A stretch of 54,986 nucleotides of DNA from Candidatus Cloacimonadota bacterium (GTDB lineage: Bacteria > Cloacimonadota > Cloacimonadia > Cloacimonadales > JAJBBL01): assembly GCA_019429305.1 (NCBI GenBank), contig JAHYIR010000011.1, forward strand, positions 1-54,986. Reading direction: 5' to 3'. Positions 9,686-18,674 of the stretch are shown here, in pieces (position 1 is the stretch's first letter; each line of letters starts with the position of its first letter). The notes below the pieces were generated by a model that saw nothing but the letters and a program-made list of their open reading frames with translations, was not told the origin of the DNA and did no database searches. The translations under genes and the position numbers were made by a program.

Positions 9686-11128
9686 TCACTTCATCATGAT
9701 CATCTTGTTATAATCGATGAAATCGGATTCTGTACTAATACTATAGAGATAGATACCTGATAGACATGCCTTACCAGTGGCGTCATGGCCATCCCAATAT
9801 ATGCTATTCTTACCTTCATTAAATGTCTGGGTAATCTCTCTTACTCTCTGTCCCAGAAGATTGTAGATGGTTAATGTAACTGATGTTGGTTGACACAATT
9901 CAAAACGGATATTAGTTCCCGGATTAAAGGGATTGGGATAAGCACCGATCAATTTTGTGATCTTCTCCGGTTCAGGAGGGATCTCTGTATCCTCTAAAAC
10001 TGTAACAACAGAAACTGGACCATGGTAATTAGTAGTAAGGTCTAGATCAATTGCCTCCAACCAATAGTAATAAGTTGTATTGAATTCTACGAAATCATCT
10101 ATGAAAGTATATATTTGTGATTGGCTACTACCACCAGTACCGTTAATTATGAATAAATTTACTCTGGAAGCATTTTCTAGCTTATTGTCCATACTGCGCA
10201 AGACATTATAACCAAGGAAATTCGTCTCTGTCTCTGTAACCCAACGCAATTGAACATAATTTTCAGCCAGAAAAGCTGCTGTAAAGGAGGTCAATTCAAC
10301 AGGTTGGGCTGGTTCTAATATGAAATATACAGTAGCAGTTATTTCATCGTTCATAATAAGATCTATTTCTTGATCTAAATAATATTCCATTCCATTAACT
10401 ATCCATCTGGCAAAAATCCAACCATCTTCGGGAATAGCATTTAAGATGATCTGTGTGTTTTCAATAACTAACTCAGAATGAGGGAATTCATCAGGTATTA
10501 TTCCATTTATACTGACGGTTCCCTGACCCTCTGCTATATCTACTGTTAGTAGGTACTCAGATAAAATCGGTATTTGTACATCATCTATAACAAAAACCTT
10601 TCTACCCCCAGTACTGGCACCGGTAGTGAGAAAACCTAAATAATAGTTGCCATTCAATCCGGCAAGAGATTGTGTGAAAGTTTGAGCAACATCTGATAAT
10701 GGAAATGTTTCAAGATCAACCCACACAATATCATCTTCTGAGTACTGTATTGTTATTGCTTCTACATAGCCGATACTTCCATACATAGCATTGAAGTATA
10801 AAAAGGGTGTTAATGTATTACCGGATAAAGTTAACAGAGGTGTTCTGAGTCGACGTTCGTTCTGATCTTGAGATCCGCTGTTTGCTGCTGAGGCAGTTCC
10901 ACTAATTACCCATGGTCTGCTGGTTGTTCTATCCCAGCTTGTGTGGGTCCTGTCCCATCCAAGTGGAGGAAATTGCGCTCCCTCAAAACCTTCATTGAGA
11001 AGGTATCCGCTTATATTGAAAGATATATCTGAACTAGAATAAATTTCTGCCTGATTACCCTGTAAAAAGGTAAGTATTCCTGAAAAAACTATAGTTAGGA
11101 ATATTATCAGAATTAACTTTCGTCTCAT
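9686..11128 (-). CDS. Secreted protein with adhesin-like domain, InlB-type repeat and type IX sorting domain (paralog 3)
   Basis: This 480-residue secreted protein has a hydrophobic signal sequence (residues 5-22). A choice-of-anchor/cleaved-adhesin type domain follows (LLNEGFEGAQFPPLGW, WVISGTASAANSG, VFVIDDVQI; about 45-190). Next comes a unit resembling divergent InlB B-repeats (about 193-270, with TVSINGIIP and EDGWIFARW). The shared FN3-like domain and C-terminal sorting module (YPNPFNPGTNIRFEL) complete it. The tail matches paralogs 1 and 2, but the front modules are unrelated. AGAGG precedes ATG 11128. The start overlaps the upstream membrane ORF by 74 bases. A hairpin (9681-9688/9697-9704) spans the stop codon. 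Confidence 0.82.
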   Translation of the reverse strand: MRRKLILIIFLTIVFSGILTFLQGNQAEIYSSSDISFNISGYLLNEGFEGAQFPPLGWDRTHTSWDRTTSRPWVISGTASAANSGSQDQNERRLRTPLLTLSGNTLTPFLYFNAMYGSIGYVEAITIQYSEDDIVWVDLETFPLSDVAQTFTQSLAGLNGNYYLGFLTTGASTGGRKVFVIDDVQIPILSEYLLTVDIAEGQGTVSINGIIPDEFPHSELVIENTQIILNAIPEDGWIFARWIVNGMEYYLDQEIDLIMNDEITATVYFILEPAQPVELTSFTAAFLAENYVQLRWVTETETNFLGYNVLRSMDNKLENASRVNLFIINGTGGSSQSQIYTFIDDFVEFNTTYYYWLEAIDLDLTTNYHGPVSVVTVLEDTEIPPEPEKITKLIGAYPNPFNPGTNIRFELCQPTSVTLTIYNLLGQRVREITQTFNEGKNSIYWDGHDATGKACLSGIYLYSISTESDFIDYNKMIMMK

Positions 11129-11552
11129 GAGTCCTCTTCTTTTCTTGTAAAAAATAGGTTTTTGTGATTTTTCCTCTGATTGACATGTTCAACAATCTTT
11201 GATTGCAAGTTACATTGTAAGCTGGTTCAATCTCATTGAAAAACTCTGTTTTCTTTGAAACTGTGAATAGATAAAAACTTGCTGTAGTCTTGGGAAAATC
11301 GACCAAAATATAAAAAGGACTCAAGAAAAAAATCACTAATATACCTAAAAACTCAATAGAGAAACGAAAGTTACTTCCAAATATAAAACCGGCACCACCC
11401 AAAAATTCTTTTATCGGTGCAATATGAGAATTGTGTATTAATAAGATGGAAAAGATCAGAGATAGTAGGATGCAAAGAAGACCGATAAACCTTGCGTGTG
11501 TATCGAATCCTTTCAATTTACCTCCTAAAATAATCTCTCTTAAACTCTTCAT
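11055..11552 (-). CDS. Hypothetical small membrane protein, overlaps next gene
   Basis: I do not recognise this 165-residue ORF. The first ~95 residues look like a real membrane protein: a short charged start, a strong hydrophobic helix (FIGLLCILLSLIFSILLI) and a second (FLGILVIFFLSPFYILV). The tail is polar and looks less protein-like. Its last 74 bases overlap the signal-peptide region of the next gene, which is unusual. The true product may be shorter, or the end may result from a lost stop or frameshift. TTGACA at 11630-11625 upstream suggests a promoter serving this ORF and paralog 3. Confidence 0.45.
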   Translation of the reverse strand: MKSLREIILGGKLKGFDTHARFIGLLCILLSLIFSILLIHNSHIAPIKEFLGGAGFIFGSNFRFSIEFLGILVIFFLSPFYILVDFPKTTASFYLFTVSKKTEFFNEIEPAYNVTCNQRLLNMSIRGKITKTYFLQEKKRTHETKVNSDNIPNYSFFRNTYLFTG

Positions 11553-11842
11553 CTTATCTCTAAATATGCTATCTATTTAAGTTAGATAGATATACGATTA
11601 CTAAATGTTCAATACTAACCTAAATGTCAAGTAATAATTGTCTTTTTGTTTAGATATTTTTTATATTTATTACTAAATGATTGACAATTTTTTATCATAA
11701 AGCGTTGTCTTGCAATATATTACGAATCATTACTACGGTGGGGATAATTTGTGGATAAGCTCATTGGGTATCGGCTCTGAGCGATATTCAAAATTCGATT
11801 ATTTTTATCGAAATTGAGATTTCTTCCTGAAAATCTTTTCAA

Positions 11843-11870
11843 TTGACAGAATTAGGGTCACGAAGATGTT
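11843..11870 (+). promoter_or_regulatory. Probable promoter of tRNA-Lys
   Basis: TTGACA (11843-11848), a 16-base spacer and GATGTT (11865-11870) end 15 bases before the tRNA start. The -10 is imperfect but the placement fits. The rest of the gap 11553-11842 is very AT-rich and shows no gene; it holds one perfect DnaA-box match at 11750-11758. Confidence 0.5.
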
Positions 11871-11885
11871 TGTGCACAATCAGGT

Positions 11886-11966
<81 letters not shown>

Positions 11967-12123
11967 GTATGCAGGCTTTCAAGCTCTAAGATTGCTTTGT
12001 GAACTGTTTTTAAGTTATTGGAGAAACGTTATCGGATCTCTCTTTGGTTCTTAGCAAAGAATGACCTCCTTTGATTTGTTCTTGCTGTGATTTAACTAAC
12101 CGATCCAAAGAAAAACTTCTTCA

Positions 12124-12152
12124 TTGACATTACTAACATTCTCTGAAGAATT
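12124..12152 (+). promoter_or_regulatory. Possible promoter of the glycan cluster
   Basis: TTGACA (12124-12129), a 17-base spacer and AGAATT (12147-12152) precede the small gene at 12222 by about 70 bases. The -35 is perfect and the -10 is weak. Confidence 0.35.
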
Positions 12153-12221
12153 GAAAAAACAGATGCGAGTATAGATATGAAATATTCCTCCTTTAACAGA
12201 AAAGAAAAAGGAATCTCCTTT

Positions 12222-12497
12222 ATGGAAGATAAGGAGAAATATCACGGTGCTGCAATCTTTGAAGAGCAGTTAACAGAAGCCGTACAGGAACCCGGCTATG
12301 AAAATGATCTAAACTATTATCGAGATTTACATCATGCTTTTCAGTCTTCTCCTTTATGTTCTTTAAGAGATACAGAAAAGTATGATCTTCAAGAGGGTAA
12401 ACCAGTTGATAATCATTCTGACTGGGGCAAAGCTGTTGCAGATTTAGTAAAATTTAATAAAAGAAAGGCAAATACGCCAAGCAGAGTAGAATTATGA
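12222..12497 (+). CDS. Small hypothetical protein leading the glycan cluster
   Basis: Unrecognised soluble protein of 91 residues, rich in acidic and polar residues, with no signal peptide or membrane helix. I chose ATG 12222 because AAGGA precedes it by about eight bases; the in-frame ATG at 12177 has no ribosome site. Its TGA overlaps the ATG of the glycosyltransferase at 12494, so the two are almost certainly translated together. That argues for a real gene, perhaps a partner or regulator of the enzyme. Visible segments include a Tyr-rich stretch (PGYENDLNYYRDLHHAF) and a basic tail. Confidence 0.65.
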   Translation: MEDKEKYHGAAIFEEQLTEAVQEPGYENDLNYYRDLHHAFQSSPLCSLRDTEKYDLQEGKPVDNHSDWGKAVADLVKFNKRKANTPSRVEL

Positions 12498-14740
12498 GAA
12501 AGATTGCATATATTGGGACTTATCCGCCGCGGCAATGTGGGATCGGAACCTTCACTAACAATTTGCTGATGGCAATCGGCAAGAATATTGACAGTGATAA
12601 CCCAACCGATCATTCTTTAGTAGTCGCTATAAATGACTATGATAATGTTTATGATTACCCTCCCGAGGTTAAATATTCTGTGAGACAGGGTCATCAACGC
12701 GATTATGTCGAAGCAGCAGAGTTCATTAATTATAACAAAACCGAATTGTGTATACTACAACACGAATTTGGAATCTTCGGTGGTGAAATGGGTGTTTACA
12801 TCTTGCCATTGATACGTAGACTGGAAGTACCGCTGATGGTGACTTTTCATACTATTCTTAAAGATCCCAGTACCACACAAAAATCAATTGTTCAGCAGAT
12901 ATCCGAAAAAGCATCAAAGGTTATTGTTATGAGCAATAAAGCCATAGAATTGTTGCAATCCGTATATGGCATAAAAGAAGAGAAATTGCTCTTAATACCA
13001 CATGGCGTCCCGGTTTATGTAATACCGCCCACTGATATTATCAGAAAGAAATTAAAGTTTAAAGGTCGTAAAGTTCTCTTCACTTTCGGATTAATCAGCC
13101 GTAACAAAGGTATTGAAACAGTAATAAAAGCACTTCCTAAAGTAGTGGAAAAACATCCTGAACTACTATATTTAGTAGTCGGTAATACGCATCCTAATGT
13201 CTTAAAGGATCAGGGTGAAGAGTATCGCAATTATCTGATCCAATTGATCAGGGAACATGATCTCGGGAATAATGTCTCCCTACAGAGGCAATTTCTGGAT
13301 GAGCAGACTCTCTTTGAATATCTTACTGCTGCAGATGCCTATGTAACACCTTATCATAATGAAGAACAAATTACCAGCGGTACTCTTTCTTATGCTGTCG
13401 GAGCCGGGACAGCTATTGTTTCCACTCCCTATTGGCATGCTCAGGAACTTTTAGCAGAAGGAAGGGGTATTCTGTTCGATTTCAAAAAATCAGATCAATT
13501 GGCGGATATCCTAATAGACCTTTTCAATAGTCCCGAACAACTTCAAAAACTGAGACAAAAAACTTATAATTACGGCAGAAAGTTAAGTTGGTCGCTTGTA
13601 GGTAATCAATATCTCAAATTAGTGAAAAAAATCCAACGTTCTTTTATAAAGAAAGAGATAGAAAAGTTTATCATAGAGCCCAACTTGCTACCCGAGTTCA
13701 GTTTACAACATATCAAACGTATGACAGACGATACTGGAATACTTCAACATTCTCTGTATGGTGTGCCAAATTTAAGAGAAGGTTATTGTCTTGATGATAA
13801 TGCCCGTGCTTTGATTTTAGCGGTTATGGTACATCAAGTGAAGCTTAATCCTATCACACAGGAATTAATATTGATATATCTTAGTTTTATCCATTATATG
13901 CAAAACGATGATGGTACTTTCAGGAACTTCCTGTCTTTTAATCGTCAATATCTGGATGATAAAGGTTCCGAAGATTCATTCGGACGTGCTATGTGGGCTT
14001 TAGGTTATCTGATAGACTGTTCACCAAACAATTCCTACAGGCATTTCGCCCAGGATATTTTCAGGAAAGCCAAACCAAATTTTATCACTCTGAAATATCA
14101 GCGGGGAATAGCCAATACAATGATCGGAGTTTGTTACTATCTGAATCAATATCCGGATGATCAGGAAATGCTCAATATATTGGATCAATTAACCACGAAA
14201 CTGTTGGAGTTTTATGAAAAAAAATCTACAGAAGATTGGAAATGGTTTGAGGATGTTATAACCTATGATAACGGAATTCTCCCACTTGCTTTATTCCATT
14301 CTGCCAGGATAACCGCTGACGAAAAAACGCTTAAGGTTGCTCAGGAATCTATGAAGTTTTTGGAATCTTACACCCTGCAACATGGTTATCTGACACCTGT
14401 CGGAAATGATGGCTGGTTCAGAAGAGGAGGTAAATATCCACTTTATGGTCAGCAATCAATAGATGTCATGGCTTTTGTTCTCCTTTATCATCAAGTATAT
14501 CTCTCCACAAAAGATAAAGAGTATCTGGAAAAAATGTTTTTTGCTCACTTGTGGTATTTAGGAGAAAATTCTCTACGCTTGCCCATTTATGATTACGAAA
14601 CAAATAGTTGTTTTGACGGACTTGAGTCTCACGGCTTGAATTTAAACCAAGGTGCCGAAAGCACAATTGCTTATCTTGTTTCGCATCTGACTGTCTTAAA
14701 AGCTATTGAATTTGAACATAGGCCCAAGGCAAACGAGTGA
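12494..14740 (+). CDS. GT4-type glycosyltransferase fused to a C-terminal helical domain
   Basis: A 748-residue cytoplasmic protein with two parts. Residues about 1-400 are a GT-B glycosyltransferase of family 4: GTYPPRQCGIGTF at the start, then VTFHTI, LIPHGVP, FTFGLISRNKGIE, and the donor-site region NEEQITSGTLSYAVGAGTA. Residues about 400-748 look like an alpha/alpha barrel (REGYCLDDNARALILA, EDSFGRAMWALGYL, RGGKYPLYGQQSIDVMAF), a type seen in glycoside-processing proteins. It is coupled to the small gene upstream and to GH130 downstream. Donor and acceptor are unknown; the GH130 neighbours suggest a mannose-containing glycan. Confidence 0.85.
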   Translation: MRKIAYIGTYPPRQCGIGTFTNNLLMAIGKNIDSDNPTDHSLVVAINDYDNVYDYPPEVKYSVRQGHQRDYVEAAEFINYNKTELCILQHEFGIFGGEMGVYILPLIRRLEVPLMVTFHTILKDPSTTQKSIVQQISEKASKVIVMSNKAIELLQSVYGIKEEKLLLIPHGVPVYVIPPTDIIRKKLKFKGRKVLFTFGLISRNKGIETVIKALPKVVEKHPELLYLVVGNTHPNVLKDQGEEYRNYLIQLIREHDLGNNVSLQRQFLDEQTLFEYLTAADAYVTPYHNEEQITSGTLSYAVGAGTAIVSTPYWHAQELLAEGRGILFDFKKSDQLADILIDLFNSPEQLQKLRQKTYNYGRKLSWSLVGNQYLKLVKKIQRSFIKKEIEKFIIEPNLLPEFSLQHIKRMTDDTGILQHSLYGVPNLREGYCLDDNARALILAVMVHQVKLNPITQELILIYLSFIHYMQNDDGTFRNFLSFNRQYLDDKGSEDSFGRAMWALGYLIDCSPNNSYRHFAQDIFRKAKPNFITLKYQRGIANTMIGVCYYLNQYPDDQEMLNILDQLTTKLLEFYEKKSTEDWKWFEDVITYDNGILPLALFHSARITADEKTLKVAQESMKFLESYTLQHGYLTPVGNDGWFRRGGKYPLYGQQSIDVMAFVLLYHQVYLSTKDKEYLEKMFFAHLWYLGENSLRLPIYDYETNSCFDGLESHGLNLNQGAESTIAYLVSHLTVLKAIEFEHRPKANE

Positions 14741-15672
14741 TCATGAACATTATCAAGCGAAATAATGGAAACCCCATTCTTACAAAGAATGATATCCCTT
14801 ATCCTGTGGCTACTGTTCATAATGCTGCCGTTGTCAAATACAACAATCAATATATCATGCTATTTAGAGCCCATAGACATAACGGACGCTCCGTTCTTGG
14901 TATAGCCCGCAGTGATGACGGCTTTAAGTTCAGAGCAGACCCTGAACATTTCATGGTACCTGCTTCTCAAGGGTATTTTGCCGAATACGAAGAATACGGT
15001 GTAGAAGATCCTCGTATTACATTCATAGATGATGAGTATCTCATTACCTATAGTGCCTATTCCCGCTATGGAGTGCGTATTGGTTTGGCTCAAACAAGTG
15101 ATTTTGTTAAGATAAAACGTTTAGCATTGATTACCCAAGCTGATTGCCGCAATGTCGTAATATTTCCTGAGAAATTTAACGGTTTATATGCCCGATTGGA
15201 CCGTCCGCATTCCGGTATATGCCCCTGGTCAATCTGGATATCTTATTCCCCCGATTTGATACATTGGGGAGAGAGCAGGCTGATTATGAAGCCTCTACCT
15301 TACCATTGGGACGAGATGAAAATTGGACCGGGAGCACCGCCTTTCAAGACTGAAAAAGGTTGGTTACATATTTATCATGGAGTTTTCTCTACTATGGACG
15401 GAGGAGTCTATCGGTTAGGGGTTGCTCTGCACAGTTTGGAAGATCCGGCAAAGGTAATTGGTGTGGCTGATGAATGGATCTTACAACCAGAAGAGATCTA
15501 TGAGGTCACAGGATATGTCCATAATGTCGTCTTTTGCTGTGGTGCTGTTCCGGAAGAGGACGACTCGGTTAAGATATACTGGGGTGGTGCAGACAAAGTC
15601 ATGTGTGTGGGAGAAGCTAAAATATCAGATCTGGTTGATCTCTGTTTAACCCGTTCCCGTCCTGCTTTGTAA
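14737..15672 (+). CDS. GH130-family glycoside phosphorylase or hydrolase (beta-mannoside type)
   Basis: The 311-residue protein has the five-bladed propeller motifs of family GH130, which mostly phosphorolyses beta-mannosides. Seen in order: LFRAHRHNGRSVLGIARSDDG, YGVEDPRITFIDDEY (catalytic Asp region), RNVVIFPEKFNGLYARLDRP, KIGPGAPPFKTEKGWLHIYHG and YRLGVALHSLEDP. It lacks a signal peptide, so the substrate is handled in the cytoplasm. I kept GTG 14737 (GTGA overlap with the GT4 stop, AAGG seven bases before); ATG 14743 is the alternative. Phosphorylase versus hydrolase cannot be settled by eye. Confidence 0.88.
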   Translation: MIMNIIKRNNGNPILTKNDIPYPVATVHNAAVVKYNNQYIMLFRAHRHNGRSVLGIARSDDGFKFRADPEHFMVPASQGYFAEYEEYGVEDPRITFIDDEYLITYSAYSRYGVRIGLAQTSDFVKIKRLALITQADCRNVVIFPEKFNGLYARLDRPHSGICPWSIWISYSPDLIHWGESRLIMKPLPYHWDEMKIGPGAPPFKTEKGWLHIYHGVFSTMDGGVYRLGVALHSLEDPAKVIGVADEWILQPEEIYEVTGYVHNVVFCCGAVPEEDDSVKIYWGGADKVMCVGEAKISDLVDLCLTRSRPAL

Positions 15673-15681
15673 ATCAATATA

Positions 15682-16692
15682 ATGAAGCTTGCCGTATTAG
15701 CACCGATTGCCTGGCGTACACCCCCCGTTCATTACGGTCCATGGGAACAGATTGCTTATAATATCGCCGAGGGCGCTTACTCTCTGGGGATTGATGTCAC
15801 CCTCTTTGCTACTGCAGATTCTTTTTGCTCAGGTAAGCTGCAACATATCTGCCCTAAAGGTTATGAAGAAGATAGAAACATTGACCCCAAAGTTGCTGAG
15901 TGTATGCATATCAGTTTTCTGATGGAGCAGGCAGATAAATTTGACCTTATCCACAATAACTTCGATTTCCTACCCTTAACCTATAGCAGACTGATTAAAA
16001 CTCCGATTTTGACGACTATTCACGGCTTCTCCTCACCTAAGATTATCCCTGTATATAAACGATATAACGGCATCGTCAAATATGCCTCTATCAGCAATGC
16101 AGACCGTTCCGGGGAGCTGGACTATATTGCTACTGTTTATAATGGTATAGATAAAAAACAATTCACTTACCATGATAAACCTGAAGATTATCTACTATTC
16201 TTTGGTCGTATTCATCACGATAAGGGAACTTACGAAGCGATTGAGATAGCAAAACAAGCCCAAAGGAAGCTGATCATTGCCGGAATAATTCAGGATAAAG
16301 AATACTTTAAGCAGAAGGTAGAACCCTATATAGATCAGGAGCAAATAGTCTTTGTCGGTAGTGCTGAGCCCGAAAAGCGGAATACTTTGTTGAGAAATGC
16401 CTATGCTCTTTTACATCCCATAAATTTCCAGGAACCTTTCGGCTTAAGTGTGGCAGAATCAATGTTCTGCGGTACTCCGGTAATAGCGTTCAATAAGGGT
16501 TCAATGCCGGAATTGATCATAGACGGTGTTAATGGATTTCTAGTAAGTAACATCTCTGAAGCAGTAGAAAAAATCAGAGATATTCCCCATATAGACAGAA
16601 GACAATGCCGTGCTTTCGCAGAAGAGAGATTTAGCCTGGAAAAGATGTCAGCCGATTATTATCAAGTCTATAAGCAAATCCTGAATAAATAA
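15682..16692 (+). CDS. GT4-type glycosyltransferase
   Basis: This 336-residue GT-B glycosyltransferase of family 4 has a nucleotide-sugar site typical of the family. The N-terminal motif is PIAWRTPPVHYGPWEQIAYN. LTTIHGF, YNGIDKKQF, LLFFGRIHHDKGTYEAIEIA and the E-rich donor loop NFQEPFGLSVAESMFCGTPV follow. It begins nine bases after the GH130 stop and has no visible ribosome site of its own, so coupling to the upstream gene is likely. It is about half the length of the other GT4 and lacks the helical extension. Substrate unknown. Confidence 0.88.
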   Translation: MKLAVLAPIAWRTPPVHYGPWEQIAYNIAEGAYSLGIDVTLFATADSFCSGKLQHICPKGYEEDRNIDPKVAECMHISFLMEQADKFDLIHNNFDFLPLTYSRLIKTPILTTIHGFSSPKIIPVYKRYNGIVKYASISNADRSGELDYIATVYNGIDKKQFTYHDKPEDYLLFFGRIHHDKGTYEAIEIAKQAQRKLIIAGIIQDKEYFKQKVEPYIDQEQIVFVGSAEPEKRNTLLRNAYALLHPINFQEPFGLSVAESMFCGTPVIAFNKGSMPELIIDGVNGFLVSNISEAVEKIRDIPHIDRRQCRAFAEERFSLEKMSADYYQVYKQILNK

Positions 16693-16884
16693 CTAAAACT
16701 AATCAGCTCAACTTTCCAGGATCCCGGCTGTTGATAAGACTTGCGTCTATCCGGAAAAGTCCCCCTAAGTAGTTGCAAAGCCACGTAGCGAAGTGTTCAA
16801 CGCTTTAGCTAGATCTTTATAATGCCGGAAAACCGTAAGTATGAAACCTCATTTCATTTGGTGGGTGGCAGGAAGAAAATGATT

Positions 16885-18345
16885 TTACTTCAATCTCTTT
16901 AGCAGCTCATTCAAATCCACATATGCCAGCGATGAATAGGTATCCGACATACCATAAGGTATGACAAGAGTATCACCATTAACAAAACTTCCACAAGAAT
17001 ATACCACATTGGGGACCAAACCTTCCCGTTCATTTTCATTTGAAATCAACAACGGTTCGGATAGACGACCGATCTCCTTTGTAGGATCTTCTAAATCAAG
17101 CAAGCTGGCACCTAAATCGTATTGCCGCATTGGGCCCACTCCATGAGTAATAATCAGCCATCCTTCCGGTGTTTCAATTGGCGAGCCGCAATTCCCTAAT
17201 TGAATATATTCCCAATAGTATTCAGGGGATTGTATTTGAATAGGGTCATCCCATATATTTATTTTTGCTGAGAATCCAATGTAGCTGTTTATTCCGTCAA
17301 TTCTCGACAACATAGCATACTTGCCTTTGATCTTACGGGGGAATATAGCCATATTCTTGTTCTGTGCTCCTCTACCATGCAACGGTCTGATCGTAAAATG
17401 ATAAAAATCTTTGGTCTCGATCAATTTCGGTAGTATCGTATGACCGTCATAGGCAGTATATGTCGCATAATAGATCGTAGAACCATCTTCCTCCCTGAAT
17501 TTAACAAACCTGGCATCTTCTATTCCTTTCCTTTCCGTGAAAGATATGGGAAATATTACTCGTTCGGATATATCTGTATCTTTGGAAAAGATAATCTCAT
17601 AATGAGAATCAGCCAGCCAGACAATCTCGTTTATAGCCCGTTTCTTACTTGAGCTGAAACTGTTGTTTTTTTCGAAGATCTCGGCAACAGCACCTAAAAG
17701 CTCCCCGTAAATGAAACGATCATTTAATCTATCCATCACTAATGATATATACTCTTTTGATACCTTCATCTCTTCCAATTTCTCGATGAATTGCGTTTTG
17801 TTGTATTCATGACGCTTGATTATCTCCGCTTCATCAATATATCTATTGGCTATCAAGAAATGGAGATCACCGTTTTTATCTATTACTCCCGAACGAAAAA
17901 CAATTGATGAAAGATGACCTTCTCCCATTGCCCGAAAACTCATAATTACTCTTTTACTGCCTTCTTCCAGACCGGTTTGATCAGGAGATTCCACTATAGA
18001 CGGGTTAAAAAAAGCTGTTGATTCAATTGAATATTCCTTGGAAAAAAAAGAGCCGATTAAAAGCTTCTTGGCCAAAGATAGTTCATCTAAAGAAATATCC
18101 GCTCTTTCCGCAATTTTACTGGCTTTTTCAAAGTTAGTCATAAATTGTTTGGTTAAGTTCCGGTGTCTTCTTGCATATTCGCGCAGGGTGGCTTCATTAG
18201 CCTGTTTTGCTTCTTGCTCGCTCATTGAGATGATTTTCTTTATCAAGGCGATAGAACGATCAAATCCATTATCATAATAAAGAATTATTACTCTGCGAAA
18301 GTCGGGTTCAAACCTGACAGGTTTTCTGATGACAGGAATAAGCAT
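16885..18345 (-). CDS. Second GH130-family protein, longer form with N-terminal extension
   Basis: A 486-residue cytoplasmic protein facing the glycosyltransferase operon. Residues about 1-120 are a helical extension. The GH130 propeller follows: SFRAMGEGHLSSIVFRSG, GIEDARFVKFREEDG, MAIFPRKIKGKYAMLSRIDG, NCGSPIETPEGWLIITHG and YDLGASLLDLEDP. This resembles the longer GH130 subgroup, distinct from the 311-residue neighbour. AGGAGG precedes ATG 18345. The two GH130 enzymes probably act on different linkages or chain lengths of the same glycan. The 192-base gap to the convergent GT4 shows no clear feature. Confidence 0.87.
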   Translation of the reverse strand: MLIPVIRKPVRFEPDFRRVIILYYDNGFDRSIALIKKIISMSEQEAKQANEATLREYARRHRNLTKQFMTNFEKASKIAERADISLDELSLAKKLLIGSFFSKEYSIESTAFFNPSIVESPDQTGLEEGSKRVIMSFRAMGEGHLSSIVFRSGVIDKNGDLHFLIANRYIDEAEIIKRHEYNKTQFIEKLEEMKVSKEYISLVMDRLNDRFIYGELLGAVAEIFEKNNSFSSSKKRAINEIVWLADSHYEIIFSKDTDISERVIFPISFTERKGIEDARFVKFREEDGSTIYYATYTAYDGHTILPKLIETKDFYHFTIRPLHGRGAQNKNMAIFPRKIKGKYAMLSRIDGINSYIGFSAKINIWDDPIQIQSPEYYWEYIQLGNCGSPIETPEGWLIITHGVGPMRQYDLGASLLDLEDPTKEIGRLSEPLLISNENEREGLVPNVVYSCGSFVNGDTLVIPYGMSDTYSSLAYVDLNELLKRLK

Positions 18346-18546
18346 TATCCTTCCTCCTTCAGTTCTATTCTATAACTGAAAAAAAGTTTATGCCCGTATC
18401 TCTCTCTATAAGTCAAGTTTTTTGTTATTCTCCACCCTTCCATGTTTATATAAACAATAATATTTAACTTCCTTCACTTAGGTCCATGATGCATCTTTTC
18501 GAAATGTCCATTTGTCTGTAATTCATCTCTTGATCTAAACTATCGA

Positions 18547-18582
18547 GTATAGGGTTCGAGTCCCTGTGGATGTACCATTTTT
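18547..18582 (+). repeat. Right copy of the tRNA-Lys 3' end (possible attR or pseudo-tRNA remnant)
   Basis: The T-arm, acceptor 3' strand, CCA and T5 run of tRNA-Lys are repeated here with 32 of 36 matches; no 5' half or anticodon arm is present. The acceptor strand reads TGGATGT, which would pair with a GCATCCA 5' strand, so the fragment may come from a different functional tRNA-Lys allele. The gap 18346-18884 has no gene; it also holds a 23-base palindrome at 18675. Confidence 0.65.
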
Positions 18583-18674
18583 ATTTACAGCGATTCGAAT
18601 TCCTTATTTGAGTTAAAAAGAATTGTCTTATATAAAAAAAGTGAGTTATAATCAATAGTTTACTATAAAATTGA

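Noticed and set aside
11750-11758. A perfect DnaA-box match (TGTGGATAA) in an AT-rich gap
   Set aside because: Only one box is present and neither dnaA nor other origin genes are near, so an origin is not supported.
18520-18582. A possible second complete tRNA-Lys gene
   Set aside because: Only the T-arm and 3' acceptor part can be matched; no anticodon arm, D-arm or 5' acceptor strand is visible.
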